Shown: positions 22,376 to 31,650, counted from the first letter of the stretch. The stretch is 64,000 nucleotides of DNA from Knoellia remsis (GCF_003002895.1 NZ_PVTI01000003.1:62001-126000), one strand, 5' to 3'. A program made the numbers and translations. The notes: generated by a model from the letters alone, not told the origin.

Positions 22376-23428
22376 CTATCCTTGCCTGTTCCCCCACACG
22401 TCTCGCAAGACTTCGGTGAGATGCGGGTCGAGCGCATCGCGCCACGCGGTGTAGTTGTGCAGATCCGCGACCTCCGTGTAGGTCACCGTGTGACCGGCCC
22501 GCTGGAGCGCGGCGGCCATGTCGCGGTTGTTCGCGGCGTTCTCCTCCAGGGCTCCACAGGTCATGCCGATGCGCAGCGGTCGCGCGGTCTCGCGGGTGTC
22601 GAGCACCTCCTGCACACGGCGGGAGATCCGTCCGAACCACGGGAAGTCGCTCTCCTGCCCGTCGAGGCGCGTCTGGAAGAACGACCCCGACTGCGAGAAC
22701 ACCCCACCGATCTCGTCGACGTCGAGCAGCCCGACGAGCAGCGCCGTGAGACCGCCGAGGCTCGCACCCATGACGACGACGGGACCGTCGACCGGTGCCA
22801 CCTCGGCGATGCGCGAGATGCCTTGTCCCGCAATGGTTCTCAGATACTGCGGCGACCCCGAGTACCACGCGTCACGCAGCACCGGGTGCGCCAGCGCGAG
22901 CCGGTGCGGAGGCAGCGAACCGGCCGCGATCATCGCCGCCGAGTACTGCGTGAGGGAGGCCAGCGTGGCGTACTCCGGACCGTCGTGGACGAAGAGCAGC
23001 GGCAGCGCGGCCCCGTCCGTCCCCTCGGGCGACCACAGCGTCACCGGCACGTCGTCGGCGGTCTCCCCCTCGAGCGCCAGGTCGGTGACCACACCGGGAA
23101 CGCCCGTCGCCGACAGCCACGACGGCGCGGCATACCCGGGAAGCTCCATGACCGAGCGTGAGCCGAACGCGGTCTCGACGGTGACCGGGTTGTCGGGGTC
23201 GAGCACCGTCTCGGTCGTCGAGCCGTCCAACCCGTCGCGGGTCACGGTGAAGCGGTACTCGAACCGGTCGAGCGGGGGCCGGGGCAGGGCGAGCTCCCAA
23301 CCGTCACCCGCGCGCATGAAGTGCCGCGATCCGGCGATGGCCGAGTCGCAGTCGAGCGCCACGGAGACGACGTCGTCCGCCCCGGCGAACCGGAAGCGGA
23401 TGTGGTCGTCGAGGAGCTTGGGCGCCAC
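22376..23428 (-). CDS. Enterochelin-esterase-like hydrolase
   Basis: This 350-residue protein combines an N-terminal Fes-like beta-sandwich (FEYRFTVTRDG, VELPGYAAPSW-like segment) with an alpha/beta hydrolase core. The core has LLFVHDGPEY, the nucleophile elbow VVMGASLGGLTAL and a C-terminal DLHNYTAWRDAL containing the likely catalytic His. The family (COG2382) hydrolyses esters such as siderophore lactones. No siderophore genes are nearby, so the substrate is open. The GTG start lies one base behind the upstream TGA, which implies coupled translation. Confidence 0.82.
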   Translation of the reverse strand: MAPKLLDDHIRFRFAGADDVVSVALDCDSAIAGSRHFMRAGDGWELALPRPPLDRFEYRFTVTRDGLDGSTTETVLDPDNPVTVETAFGSRSVMELPGYAAPSWLSATGVPGVVTDLALEGETADDVPVTLWSPEGTDGAALPLLFVHDGPEYATLASLTQYSAAMIAAGSLPPHRLALAHPVLRDAWYSGSPQYLRTIAGQGISRIAEVAPVDGPVVVMGASLGGLTALLVGLLDVDEIGGVFSQSGSFFQTRLDGQESDFPWFGRISRRVQEVLDTRETARPLRIGMTCGALEENAANNRDMAAALQRAGHTVTYTEVADLHNYTAWRDALDPHLTEVLRDVWGNRQG

Positions 23429-23429
23429 C

Positions 23430-24479
23430 TCAGAAGAGGGCGTTCATTAGCGCCGTGCGGCCCTGGCGCACGCGCTCGTCGTGGTTGCCGACGACGTTGA
23501 AGAGCTCGAGCAGGTGGGTGCGGGCCTTGTCGCGCTCGTCCCCCGTCGTCGCCTTGACCGTGTCGATGAGACGGGTGAACGCGTCGGCGACGTGACCGCC
23601 GAGGACGTCGAGGTCAGCGACGGCGATCTGCGCGTCGACGTCCTCGGGCGAGGCAGCTGCCGCAGCCCGAACCGCCTGTGCGTCAATGCCGTCGGTGCGC
23701 TGCATGAGCCGCACCTGCGCGAGCCCGAGCTCCGCGTCGTGGTCCTTCGGGTCGGCCGCGAGCGCCTTCTCGTATGCGGCGATCGCGCCGTCGAGGTTGC
23801 CCGCCTCGATCGCGTCGTAGGCCTCCTGGTGCAGCGGCGGCAGCGGCGGCATCTCGTCATCGGCGCCGTCGCCGTCAGCGCCCCCGCCGCCGGGGCCGAG
23901 GTCGACCCGGCCGGTGATGCCGTTCTGGATCGCGGCCTGGACGAGCTGGTCGAGGACGGTGCGGATCTCCTCGTCGCCGGGCAGCCCGGGGAAGAGCGGG
24001 ACCGGCTGGCCCTGGAGGAGTCCGAACGTCACCGGCACGGTGAGCTGCCCGAAGGCCTGGACGACGACCTGCTGGAACGCCTGGAGGATCGACGGGGAGG
24101 CCTGCACGTCGACCGAGGCGACGAAGAGCCGCCCCTCGAACCCGGCGGCGACGCGGGCGACCCGCTCGGCGAACCCGACCGTCGCCTGGTGCGCCGAGGA
24201 CCACAGGACGAGCACGGCCGGCACCTGCAGGGTCCGGTTCATGACCTCGGAGAAGGTCGCGTCGGTCACCTCGACGAGGATCCCGCTCGGCAGGCCGGCG
24301 CCCGCACCGCCGGCGCCCGAGGCACCGGCCGCCGAGGCGCCGAGCGCACCCGAGCCCGCGGACGGCATACCGCTCGATCCGGGCGCACCACCGGCGCCGG
24401 GAGCGGGGGCACCCGAGGCGAGGGCGGAGAGGTCGACGGCGCCGCGCGCGCCGGAGGGCGGAGTCGGGGTCGTGCTCAT
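23430..24479 (-). CDS. Tetratricopeptide co-chaperone (YbbN/CnoX-like)
   Basis: This protein of about 349 residues has a Gly/Ala/Pro-rich N-terminal tail (residues 10-65), a thioredoxin fold and C-terminal TPR-like helices (EAYDAIEAGNLDGAIAAYEKAL, seen as EAGNLDGAIAAYEKAL). The redox CxxC is replaced by WSSAHQA, so it cannot act as a dithiol oxidoreductase. That matches the CnoX/YbbN holdases, which protect and hand over clients to chaperones. The ATG at 24479 is 6 nt behind a CAGACT hexamer. It is the first gene of the esterase/ATP-grasp operon. Confidence 0.85.
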   Translation of the reverse strand: MSTTPTPPSGARGAVDLSALASGAPAPGAGGAPGSSGMPSAGSGALGASAAGASGAGGAGAGLPSGILVEVTDATFSEVMNRTLQVPAVLVLWSSAHQATVGFAERVARVAAGFEGRLFVASVDVQASPSILQAFQQVVVQAFGQLTVPVTFGLLQGQPVPLFPGLPGDEEIRTVLDQLVQAAIQNGITGRVDLGPGGGGADGDGADDEMPPLPPLHQEAYDAIEAGNLDGAIAAYEKALAADPKDHDAELGLAQVRLMQRTDGIDAQAVRAAAAASPEDVDAQIAVADLDVLGGHVADAFTRLIDTVKATTGDERDKARTHLLELFNVVGNHDERVRQGRTALMNALF

Positions 24480-24520
24480 GGGCACAGTCTGTCAAACCCG
24501 TCGACGGGCCGACGATCGCC

Positions 24521-25516
24521 TCAGCTGGCCGACCCGGAGACGACCTGCTCGTCGGCGGCCACGGTGCGCGCTGCACCCTTGGGCGGGACGACCATGACGA
24601 TGCTCTCGAGGTTGTTGATGACGATGTTCTTGGTCGCCGTCGTCTTGCCCACGAGCTTGCTGTATTTCGCCGGGATCTTGAGCTCCTTGGCCTTCGCCGT
24701 GGCGGTGATCGTGTCCTTGCGGGCGAGCTGCCCGAAGGTGACGGTCCCACCGTCGGCGAGACGGAAGGCGATGACGGACTTCGGGTCGAGGGTGTGCACC
24801 TGGGTCAGCGTCGCCAGGCCGTTCAGCGCCTTCGCCTGGGCCTCCGCGGTGGTCCGCAGCCGCGTGGCATAGGCGTCCTTCGTCGCGACGGCCTTGTTCG
24901 CGGTCGGCTTGGGGTAGTTGATCGCCGCCGCGTATGCCGCGAGCGCGGCCTGCGGAGCGAGGGTGCCGCCCGCCTTGTCGGTCGGCTTCGCGAGCGGGGC
25001 GCCTGCGGCCAGGTCTCCGAGCGCCGGGACGCTCGTGCCGGCCAGCATGTCCACGGACGCGTACACCTTGAACGGCTCGGTCGCCTTGCCGGACAGCAGC
25101 ACGTGCAGGGTCTGCGTCTTGCTCGCCTCGTCCAGCGTGGCGGCGAGGATCGCACGCGGGAACTGCTGGCCCTGCGAGATGGCGATGACCTGCGGGTCGG
25201 CACCCTTGCTGAGCGGAGCGGCCTTGGGCGCGGACCCGACCTTGGTGGCGGCCTGGGCCTGGCTCAGGGCCGAGCCCGCGAGCACGGCGGACTGGGCCTT
25301 CGCCGCGCCGGCACCAGTGGCGGACCGCGCCGCCGAGGCGGATGCGAGCACGCGCGCGGCCACCGTCTCGGCGCCGTCGACGTTGAGGGGGGCGACGTCC
25401 TTGCGCTCGGCGGGGGCGTCGTGGAGGCCGACGACGGCGCTGCCGACGCCGCACCCGGTGAGGCCGGCGACGAGAGCGGCGGCGGCGATGGTCGTGGTCA
25501 GCGTGCGGCGGGTCAT
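24521..25516 (-). CDS. Putative lipoprotein
   Basis: This 331-residue protein has a lipoprotein signal peptide with lipobox LTGC at residues 19-22. The rest is Ala/Lys/Thr-rich without a recognised enzymatic motif; AKELKIPAKYSKLVGKTT and NIVINNLESIVMVVPPKG look like an ordered beta region. It should be anchored outside the membrane. Its ATG overlaps the stop of the membrane protein upstream (ATGA), so the two probably work as a pair. I do not recognise the family. Confidence 0.75.
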   Translation of the reverse strand: MTRRTLTTTIAAAALVAGLTGCGVGSAVVGLHDAPAERKDVAPLNVDGAETVAARVLASASAARSATGAGAAKAQSAVLAGSALSQAQAATKVGSAPKAAPLSKGADPQVIAISQGQQFPRAILAATLDEASKTQTLHVLLSGKATEPFKVYASVDMLAGTSVPALGDLAAGAPLAKPTDKAGGTLAPQAALAAYAAAINYPKPTANKAVATKDAYATRLRTTAEAQAKALNGLATLTQVHTLDPKSVIAFRLADGGTVTFGQLARKDTITATAKAKELKIPAKYSKLVGKTTATKNIVINNLESIVMVVPPKGAARTVAADEQVVSGSAS

Positions 25517-26145
25517 GCGGAGTGCTCCGGGGTCGTGGTCGTGCGTCGCGGCCGGGCGCTCCAGAGGAGGCTGGCGCCGCTGAGGAGGAGGAAGAGGCCG
25601 ACGAGGGCGAGGATGACGGCCTGGAGGAACCAGGACTTGCGCTCCCAGGTCAGCTCGATCGTCTGGATGCCGCCCTTCGCCGCCTGGACGATGACGGTCT
25701 CGGGGGCGTTGGACTGCTCGATGGTCATCGTCGCCGCGCGTCCGGCCTCGCCCGTGACGGTGTTGCGCCAGACGTCGGTGCCTGAGAGTGGCGGGGTCGC
25801 GCCGGAGCCGCCGGTCTCGGTCCGCAGCTCCCAGGGCCGCGTGTCGACGCCCGTGACCGTGGTGTGCGCCGTCTTGCCGACGACCGCCTCGGCGTCCGAG
25901 GGCGACGCGGCGGCCATCCAGACCGTGCCGCCGGGCACGGGCGTGGCACGCACCGTGACGAGGTCGTCGGTCCGGTTGAGGACGGTCTGCGGCACGAGCA
26001 CCGGGTTCGTCGCGGTGGGGTTGGCGGTGAAGGTCGCGGTTCCGGAGCCACCGAGGTGGGTGGCGTACCAGAGACCGATCACGGTGAGCACGAGGCCGAG
26101 GACGGCCAGGACGCCACCGACGACCCGCTTGGCGAGCGTGGGCAT
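25513..26145 (-). CDS. Membrane protein of unknown function
   Basis: This 210-residue protein has one transmembrane helix at residues 8-27 (VVGGVLAVLGLVLTVIGLWY region) and a second near 172-194. They enclose a beta-rich extracytoplasmic domain of about 140 residues. A basic, Thr-rich tail follows. AAAGGAA lies 8 nt before the ATG. It is translationally coupled to the lipoprotein gene, which suggests a small envelope complex. No family was recognised. Confidence 0.75.
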   Translation of the reverse strand: MPTLAKRVVGGVLAVLGLVLTVIGLWYATHLGGSGTATFTANPTATNPVLVPQTVLNRTDDLVTVRATPVPGGTVWMAAASPSDAEAVVGKTAHTTVTGVDTRPWELRTETGGSGATPPLSGTDVWRNTVTGEAGRAATMTIEQSNAPETVIVQAAKGGIQTIELTWERKSWFLQAVILALVGLFLLLSGASLLWSARPRRTTTTPEHSA

Positions 26146-26199
26146 GCAGGGGTTCCTTTGTCAGGCAGGGAGCGCGCCGAACGAAGACGAGATCACGGT

Positions 26200-26214
26200 G
26201 AAATGTCTCATTTC
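26200..26214. promoter_or_regulatory. Inverted repeat upstream of the membrane protein gene
   Basis: GAAATG-tct-CATTTC forms 6-bp arms in the 154-nt gap between the marR stop and the membrane protein ATG. It could be a regulator-binding site. The match is short, so confidence is low. Confidence 0.35.
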
Positions 26215-26299
26215 GGTCACGGACTGACGTCCACCATGACAAACGGACGGCCTCGAGGCCAAATCCGCTGCTGTGGACCTGCTGTGACGTATGCCGTCC

Positions 26300-26821
26300 C
26301 TAGACCTCGTCGTCGAAGTCGCCGGCCGCGACCCGAACGTCCCTGAGCAGGGCGAACAGCATGTCCTGTCCCGGCTCGTCGAGGCTGCCGAGCCCGAACC
26401 GCGCCTGCTCGAGGTCGGCCGTCGTCGCCTCCATCGCCGCTCGTCCGGCGTCGGTGATCACGGCGAACGCGCCCCGTCGGTCGGCAGGGTTGGCGACGCG
26501 CTCGACGAACCCTTGGGCCGCGAGCCGCTGGACGATGTTCGTCGCACTCGTGGGGTGGACCATGAGCCGTTCGCCGATGCGCCCCATGGAGAGGCGGCCC
26601 TCGCGGCTGAACGCGAGCAGGACGAGCGCCTCGTAGCGCGCGAAGGTCAGGCCGTGCCGGCCGGCGATGGCGTCGAACTCGCTGAGGAGCAGCTGCTGCA
26701 CGCGCATGATCGACGTCGCGGTCATCATCGGGCCGGCGGCACTGTCGTCGCCCCAGCGGGCGCGCCACAGCTCTCCGGCCCGGGCGATCGGGTCGAACGG
26801 CAGCTGGAGGTCCTTGGGCAC
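26300..26821 (-). CDS. MarR family transcriptional regulator
   Basis: This 173-residue winged-helix protein has LTFARYEALVLLAFSREG, the recognition-helix region RLMVHPTSATNIVQRLAAQG and the wing RVANPADRRGAFAVIT, typical of MarR. It dimerises and usually represses a neighbouring transporter or enzyme until a ligand binds. It lies 44 nt behind the ABC transporter operon on the same strand. It has its own -10-like TAGCGT 6 nt before the GTG. The target is probably the adjacent ABC transporter or itself. Confidence 0.88.
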   Translation of the reverse strand: MPKDLQLPFDPIARAGELWRARWGDDSAAGPMMTATSIMRVQQLLLSEFDAIAGRHGLTFARYEALVLLAFSREGRLSMGRIGERLMVHPTSATNIVQRLAAQGFVERVANPADRRGAFAVITDAGRAAMEATTADLEQARFGLGSLDEPGQDMLFALLRDVRVAAGDFDDEV

Positions 26822-26827
26822 GGGAGA

Positions 26828-26833
26828 ACGCTA
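26828..26833 (-). promoter_or_regulatory. Putative -10 (TAGCGT) of the marR gene
   Basis: TAGCGT ends 6 nt before the GTG start codon, consistent with a leaderless mRNA read from inside the ABC/marR gap. Confidence 0.5.
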
Positions 26834-26865
26834 GCCGCCGGGTCGGCGACGCTGCGGTGGGTCCG

Positions 26866-27552
26866 TCACGTCGACCCGACGACAACGCCGTCGTCGAGCT
26901 CGATGACCCGGTCGGCGCGGGCGGCGGCCTCCGGGTCGTGGGTCGTCATGACCACCGCGGCACCGGCGTCGGCGCGGGCGCGCAGGAGGTCGAGGATGCG
27001 CTCGCGGTTGTCGTGGTCGAGCTCGCTCGTCGGCTCGTCGGCGAGCAGGACGGCGGTCGCGAGCGCGAGGCCACGCGCGACCGCGGCGCGCTGCTGCTGA
27101 CCGCCGCTGAGCTCCTCGACGAGGTGGCTGCCGGACTCCCCCAGCCCCACCGACGCGAGGGCGGCGGTCGCCATCTCGTGGGCTTCCGCAGGCGCGTGCC
27201 CCCGCGCGCGCAGCGGCGCGAGGACGTTCTCGTATGCCGTGAGCACGCTCCCGAGACCGTTGCCCTGCGGGATGACCCCCACCGCCCGTGGTTGCGGTGC
27301 GGAGGAACCGTCGCCGAGGTCGACCTGACCGGCGGCGAGCGGGACGATCCCGGCGATGGCGTTGACCAACGTCGTCTTCCCCGCACCGGAGTGTCCGGTG
27401 ACGGCGACGAACTCGCCGGGTGCGACGTCAAGGCTCACCCCGTCGAGGGCGACGACGTCTCCGTAGCGAACGAGCAGTTCGCGGGCGTCGACGCGGGTCG
27501 CCTCGCCGGGTGTCGTGGCGCGCAGACCGCGGGGCCGCTCATGCCTGCCCAT
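26866..27552 (-). CDS. ABC transporter ATP-binding protein
   Basis: This 228-residue ATPase has Walker A GHSGAGKTT, the signature LSGGQQQR, Walker B VLLADEPTSELD and the switch His in MTTHDPEA. It is similar to LolD/MacB-type ATPases that drive FtsX-like permeases. It overlaps the end of the second ATPase gene by 14 nt and is the last gene of the transporter operon. Two non-identical ATPases beside one large permease suggest either a heteromeric motor or a regulatory subunit. Confidence 0.9.
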   Translation of the reverse strand: MGRHERPRGLRATTPGEATRVDARELLVRYGDVVALDGVSLDVAPGEFVAVTGHSGAGKTTLVNAIAGIVPLAAGQVDLGDGSSAPQPRAVGVIPQGNGLGSVLTAYENVLAPLRARGHAPAEAHEMATAALASVGLGESGSHLVEELSGGQQQRAAVARGLALATAVLLADEPTSELDHDNRERILDLLRARADAGAAVVMTTHDPEAAARADRVIELDDGVVVGST

Positions 27553-28429
27553 CGGGTCCCTCTCCCTCGGCTAGTGGGGTGTCGCCGGGTTCGTCACGGA
27601 CGAGCGTCCAGCCCGACTCCGCCTCGACGAGGCGGACGAGCGTGCCCGGCGCGAGGGTCGTGAGGACGTGCGGCGGGAGCGGCACCGAGCCGTCCGCTGA
27701 GACGACGGCGAACTCCTGGCCGGCGCGACCCTCCGCACCGACACGGCCGTCACGAATGGTGACGGTGCGCGGCATACGGGAGGCGACGTCGGGGTCGTGA
27801 GTGACGACGATGATCGTCGTCCCCCACGCCTCGTTGATGTCGGCGAGCGTGGCGAGCACCTGGTCGCGGGCGTCGTGGTCGAGCTGGCTGGTCGGCTCGT
27901 CCCCGAGGAGCAGCCCGGGTCGGGTCGACACGGCCACGGCGAGGGCACCGCGCTGGAGCTCACCGGGGGTGAGCGAGGTGAGTGGGGCGTCGGCCCGGTC
28001 GCGCAGGCGGACGAGGTCGAGCACCTCGTCGACGGAGGCCGCGTCGCCACCTCGGCGGCGCTGGGAACCCTGGGCGAACAGCACGTTGTCGCGAATCGTC
28101 TTGTGCGGGATGAGGTTTCGCGAGGCACCCTGCAGGACGATGCCGACGTCGCGGCCGCGCAGTGCGTCCAGGTCGGGCTCGGACATCTTCGCCAGCTCGT
28201 GGTCGCCGACGCGGATCCTGCCGGCGCTGGGACGGAGTAGGCCGCCGAAGAGGGTGAGCAGCGTCGACTTGCCCGCGCCGCTCGGCCCGAGGAGGGCGAG
28301 CATCTCGCCCGCCTGCACGGAGAGGTCGACGCCGGAGAGTGCCGCGACGTCGTGCCCCTCGGCCCGGTAGATGTGCACGAGTCCGGCGGTCATGACGGGT
28401 AGTCCGCCCATCGCTGGTCCGCTCACCAT
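27539..28429 (-). CDS. ABC transporter ATP-binding protein with divergent signature
   Basis: This 296-residue ATPase has Walker A GPSGAGKST, Walker B LLLGDEPTSQLD and the switch region VVTHDPDVAS. The ABC signature reads LTPGELQRG instead of LSGGQ, which may weaken one composite ATP site in a heterodimer. The last 70 residues are an extra domain beyond the normal ATPase length. The ATG overlaps the permease stop (ATGGTGA). ATG 28411 is an alternative start. Confidence 0.88.
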   Translation of the reverse strand: MVSGPAMGGLPVMTAGLVHIYRAEGHDVAALSGVDLSVQAGEMLALLGPSGAGKSTLLTLFGGLLRPSAGRIRVGDHELAKMSEPDLDALRGRDVGIVLQGASRNLIPHKTIRDNVLFAQGSQRRRGGDAASVDEVLDLVRLRDRADAPLTSLTPGELQRGALAVAVSTRPGLLLGDEPTSQLDHDARDQVLATLADINEAWGTTIIVVTHDPDVASRMPRTVTIRDGRVGAEGRAGQEFAVVSADGSVPLPPHVLTTLAPGTLVRLVEAESGWTLVRDEPGDTPLAEGEGPDGQA

Positions 28430-31400
28430 GCCTCCCTCAGCCGGTCGGAGTCACCACGCCGGGCCGCCCTGAGGCCGAGGACCGCGGCGACGACGCCGAG
28501 GACCGCGATGACGACGAGCCAGGCGAGCGCCATGACCACCCACGCGGGCACGAGGTCGAGCGCGGGCACGGCGGCCGGGGTGTCGAAGAGCGGGATGAGC
28601 GGCATGGCGAGCCACGAGCCGGCAATCCCGCACAGGCCGCCGACGAGGGCCGCCGCGAGGACGGGCAGGAGCGCCTCTCGGAGCGCCGCGCGTCGGAGGT
28701 CCGCGCCCGAGACACCCGCGACGCGCAGCGCCGCGATGTCGCGGGTCACGACCCGGCCGGTCGTCATGGCAACGACGACGAGCATGACCGCGGCGAGGAC
28801 GAGGGCGAGCAGCGCCGCGAAGACACCGAGCAACAGCCCCCAGCCCGTGGCGGACTCGTCGAGGAGTCGCTTCTCGTCGGCGTAGGTCCGGGTCTGCAGG
28901 ATCTCGAAGCCCCCGGCGCGCAGGGCGCGCTCGGCTCCGGCGACGCCGCCGGGGAAGTCCTCGTCGACCCACATCTCCATCGCGCCGCTCGCCGGCAGCG
29001 TGCCGCCGACCCTCAGCATGAGGTCGAGGTTGACCAGGGCCCCGCGCTCGCCCACGAAGGGCAGCGCCGGGACGCGTTGGGTCGCCCGTGCCGGAGTGGT
29101 GAGCCCGGCGAGGTTCTGGATGGCGAAGCGGTCCGGCTTCCCGCCGACCGGCACCGGCCCGGCGAGGACCGAGGGCACGACCGCGGGGGTGTCGGCGCGG
29201 TCCGTGCCGAGCCGCCGGCCGGTGTTCTCGAAGTCGAGCCGCAGGCCACCACCCGGCGCGGCCGCGATGGCGAGCCGATCGCTCACGACGGGGTTCTCGT
29301 TCGAGTACGGCAGACCGGTGGCGGGGTCGATCGAGTTCGACACGACGCCACTGGTCGGGCTCTCCTCGGGCGGCACCGGCTTGAGCCAGCCGTCCACGCC
29401 GTCAATCCCCAGGCTCGTGCCGTCGACCGCGATCCCTGACAGGTCGAGAGTGCCGCTCACCGCCTCGAGACCCCACGGGCTCTGGGGCTGCTTCACCTGC
29501 AACCACAGGCCCTGGAGTCGGCAGCCCTGGTCGCAGAGCACCGGGGCGTCGACGGCGATCGTGCCCTTGCCGGTGTGCGGCACGTCGGTCAGGTCGCGGC
29601 TGAGCACCTGCCCGTCCGGCGTCGTCACCGTCATGCCGAGTCGGAGGGGCTTGGGGTCGACCTCGGCCTTCGCAGGCCCCTGCCCCGGGGGCTGGGGGCT
29701 GAACGCGTACCCGCGAGGGGTGGTGTCGTAGACGAGCTTGGCCGTGATCCTCGTGCCGGAGAGCATGACCGGCTCCTGGTCCGGCAACGCGAGCGGGCCG
29801 AGCCGCAGGCTCTCCTGGGCCGGGGGCGCATAGGCGATCCGACGCAGCTGGTCGGGCCGGGCCGCGAGCGTGGGAGTCGACTGGGCGTCGCGCTGGGTGA
29901 CGATGCCCACCGGCATGGCGTGCTCACGCTGGCCGGCCGGGAGGCCGTCGACGAGCCGGGCGACGGCGGTCGGGTCCTTCGAGCCCGTCCGCAGTGCGGC
30001 GAAGGCACCGGCGGTGAGCTCGGCCCGGTTCTGCCGGTTGCGATCGGCGACGGCGACCGCGTTCGTCGCGAAGACGACGAGTGCCGAGACTGCGGTCACG
30101 ACGAGCAGGATCTGCCGGGTCGCGGGACGGCGTGCGATCGCGAGGGAGGCGAGGGCCGGGCCGAGCCGTCCGCGAGCGAGGCCTCGGCGGCCGAGTCGTG
30201 CGGCCCCCACGACGGCGAGGGTGCCGAGCAATGCGCCCGCAGCGAGGGCCAGCAGTGTCGGTGTGAGGACGGCCATGGGGCCGGTGACCTGGTTCGTGAG
30301 GAGACCGACGATGCCCACCGCGGCGAGCACGATGAGGATGACGTCGACCACGCGCAGCCCGCGAGAGGCCGTCGCCGGCGGGACGCGGCGGAGCAGCGAG
30401 GCGATCGGTTCCCGCAGGACCGGCCGCGCGGCGGCATACACGACCGCGAGCGAGGCGAGCCCGGCGGCGGCCGCAGCGGCAGGCACCTGCCAGCCCAGCT
30501 CGAACGGCACCCCCGGCGGGAGGACGAACCGGCGCACGATCTCGCTCAGTGCCACCGCGAGGAGGACCCCGAGGGGAAGCCCGAGCAGGACCGTCGCCCC
30601 CAGCTCGGCCATGACCAGGCGGCGGCTGCCCTCGCGACTTCGGCCCCGCAGGCGCGCGACGGCGATTTCGGGGCGGCGCTGCGCGACGGCCGCCGACGCG
30701 ACGAGGACGAGCACGGCGAGGGCCACGGCCACGAGCTGGGCGATGAGCAGCGGGACGAGCTGGCGCACGAGCGCCTTGCCGTTGTCGACGGTCTCCGCGA
30801 TCTGCGGGAGGGGGCTCGTGACGCCCGCGCCGCTGATCGGCTCGATGGCGGCGACGGCCCGACCCGCTGCCGCGAGCGAGTCGAGCGTGATCGTGTCCGT
30901 CCTGAGGGGGTAGTCGACCGTGATCTGGACGTTGTCGCGGCCCTTCTTGAGCGCCTCGGGAGTGACCACGAAGTCGTCGATGCCGGGGACGAGGTCGCCG
31001 TACTGCACGATGACGCCGGACTTGCCCTGGAGCTCGGTCCGCAGCCAGTAGCCCGGGTCCTCCTTGACGGTGTACGTGCCGGACACGACGAAGTCGTTCT
31101 GGGCATCCTTGGCACCGGGCACGGTGAGTGGCGTGCCGACCTTCCACCCCCACAGTTTGGCGTCGGCGGCCGAGACGAGCAGGTCGTCGGGAGCGCTGGG
31201 GCACGTCCCACTGTCGAGGGTCAGGTGCTCGCAGACCTCGTCACGCGCGACGAGGCGCACCGGAGAGGGCTTCTTGCCCGCCGTGGGGACGACGTTGCTC
31301 TGGTCGGTCGTCATCGCGATGCCGGGCTCGTACCACTGCATGAGCTCTGGCGGCATCGACTCCTCGACGGTCGAGGCCTCGAGCGAAGCGTCGCCCTGCG

Positions 31401-31590
31401 CACGGGCACGCGACGCGAGGACGCCGAGCTTGAGGTCGGCGGGCTCGAGCCGGCCGATGGTCGCGCGCAGCAGGGCCTGGTCGATCGCTCGTGAGAAGAG
31501 CGGTGCGAAGACGGCGCACGTCGTGACGAGGGCCGAGATGAGCACGAGTACGAGGGACTGCCCACCGCGGTAGCGGATGGCCTGCCACAT
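28423..31590 (-). CDS. FtsX-like ABC transporter permease
   Basis: This 1055-residue permease has an N-terminal helix (GGQSLVLVLISALVTTCAVF), a long extracytoplasmic part, a first FtsX-type helix bundle (residues about 280-520), a second large extracytoplasmic domain (about 560-870) and a final bundle (LLLGVFAALLALVLAAVMLVV, then two more helices). Such proteins use cytoplasmic ATP hydrolysis to do mechanical work or export at the membrane, as in MacB or LolCE. GAGGAGG lies 5 nt before the ATG. The leader carries a perfect hairpin at its probable 5' end. The substrate is unknown. Confidence 0.88.
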   Translation of the reverse strand: MWQAIRYRGGQSLVLVLISALVTTCAVFAPLFSRAIDQALLRATIGRLEPADLKLGVLASRARAQGDASLEASTVEESMPPELMQWYEPGIAMTTDQSNVVPTAGKKPSPVRLVARDEVCEHLTLDSGTCPSAPDDLLVSAADAKLWGWKVGTPLTVPGAKDAQNDFVVSGTYTVKEDPGYWLRTELQGKSGVIVQYGDLVPGIDDFVVTPEALKKGRDNVQITVDYPLRTDTITLDSLAAAGRAVAAIEPISGAGVTSPLPQIAETVDNGKALVRQLVPLLIAQLVAVALAVLVLVASAAVAQRRPEIAVARLRGRSREGSRRLVMAELGATVLLGLPLGVLLAVALSEIVRRFVLPPGVPFELGWQVPAAAAAAGLASLAVVYAAARPVLREPIASLLRRVPPATASRGLRVVDVILIVLAAVGIVGLLTNQVTGPMAVLTPTLLALAAGALLGTLAVVGAARLGRRGLARGRLGPALASLAIARRPATRQILLVVTAVSALVVFATNAVAVADRNRQNRAELTAGAFAALRTGSKDPTAVARLVDGLPAGQREHAMPVGIVTQRDAQSTPTLAARPDQLRRIAYAPPAQESLRLGPLALPDQEPVMLSGTRITAKLVYDTTPRGYAFSPQPPGQGPAKAEVDPKPLRLGMTVTTPDGQVLSRDLTDVPHTGKGTIAVDAPVLCDQGCRLQGLWLQVKQPQSPWGLEAVSGTLDLSGIAVDGTSLGIDGVDGWLKPVPPEESPTSGVVSNSIDPATGLPYSNENPVVSDRLAIAAAPGGGLRLDFENTGRRLGTDRADTPAVVPSVLAGPVPVGGKPDRFAIQNLAGLTTPARATQRVPALPFVGERGALVNLDLMLRVGGTLPASGAMEMWVDEDFPGGVAGAERALRAGGFEILQTRTYADEKRLLDESATGWGLLLGVFAALLALVLAAVMLVVVAMTTGRVVTRDIAALRVAGVSGADLRRAALREALLPVLAAALVGGLCGIAGSWLAMPLIPLFDTPAAVPALDLVPAWVVMALAWLVVIAVLGVVAAVLGLRAARRGDSDRLREAW

Positions 31591-31616
31591 CGCGGCCTCC
31601 TCGTCCAGACACGTCA

Positions 31617-31650
31617 GCGGTCGCCGGGAGGCGACCGCCCGTTCACGCTA
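31617..31650 (-). promoter_or_regulatory. -10 and 5' hairpin of the FtsX/ABC operon
   Basis: TAGCGT (31645-31650) would start RNA near 31638. The predicted 5' end folds at once into a 9-bp perfect hairpin (31617-31625 with 31630-31638, 4-nt loop). A hairpin at the very 5' end could stabilise the mRNA. Confidence 0.5.
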
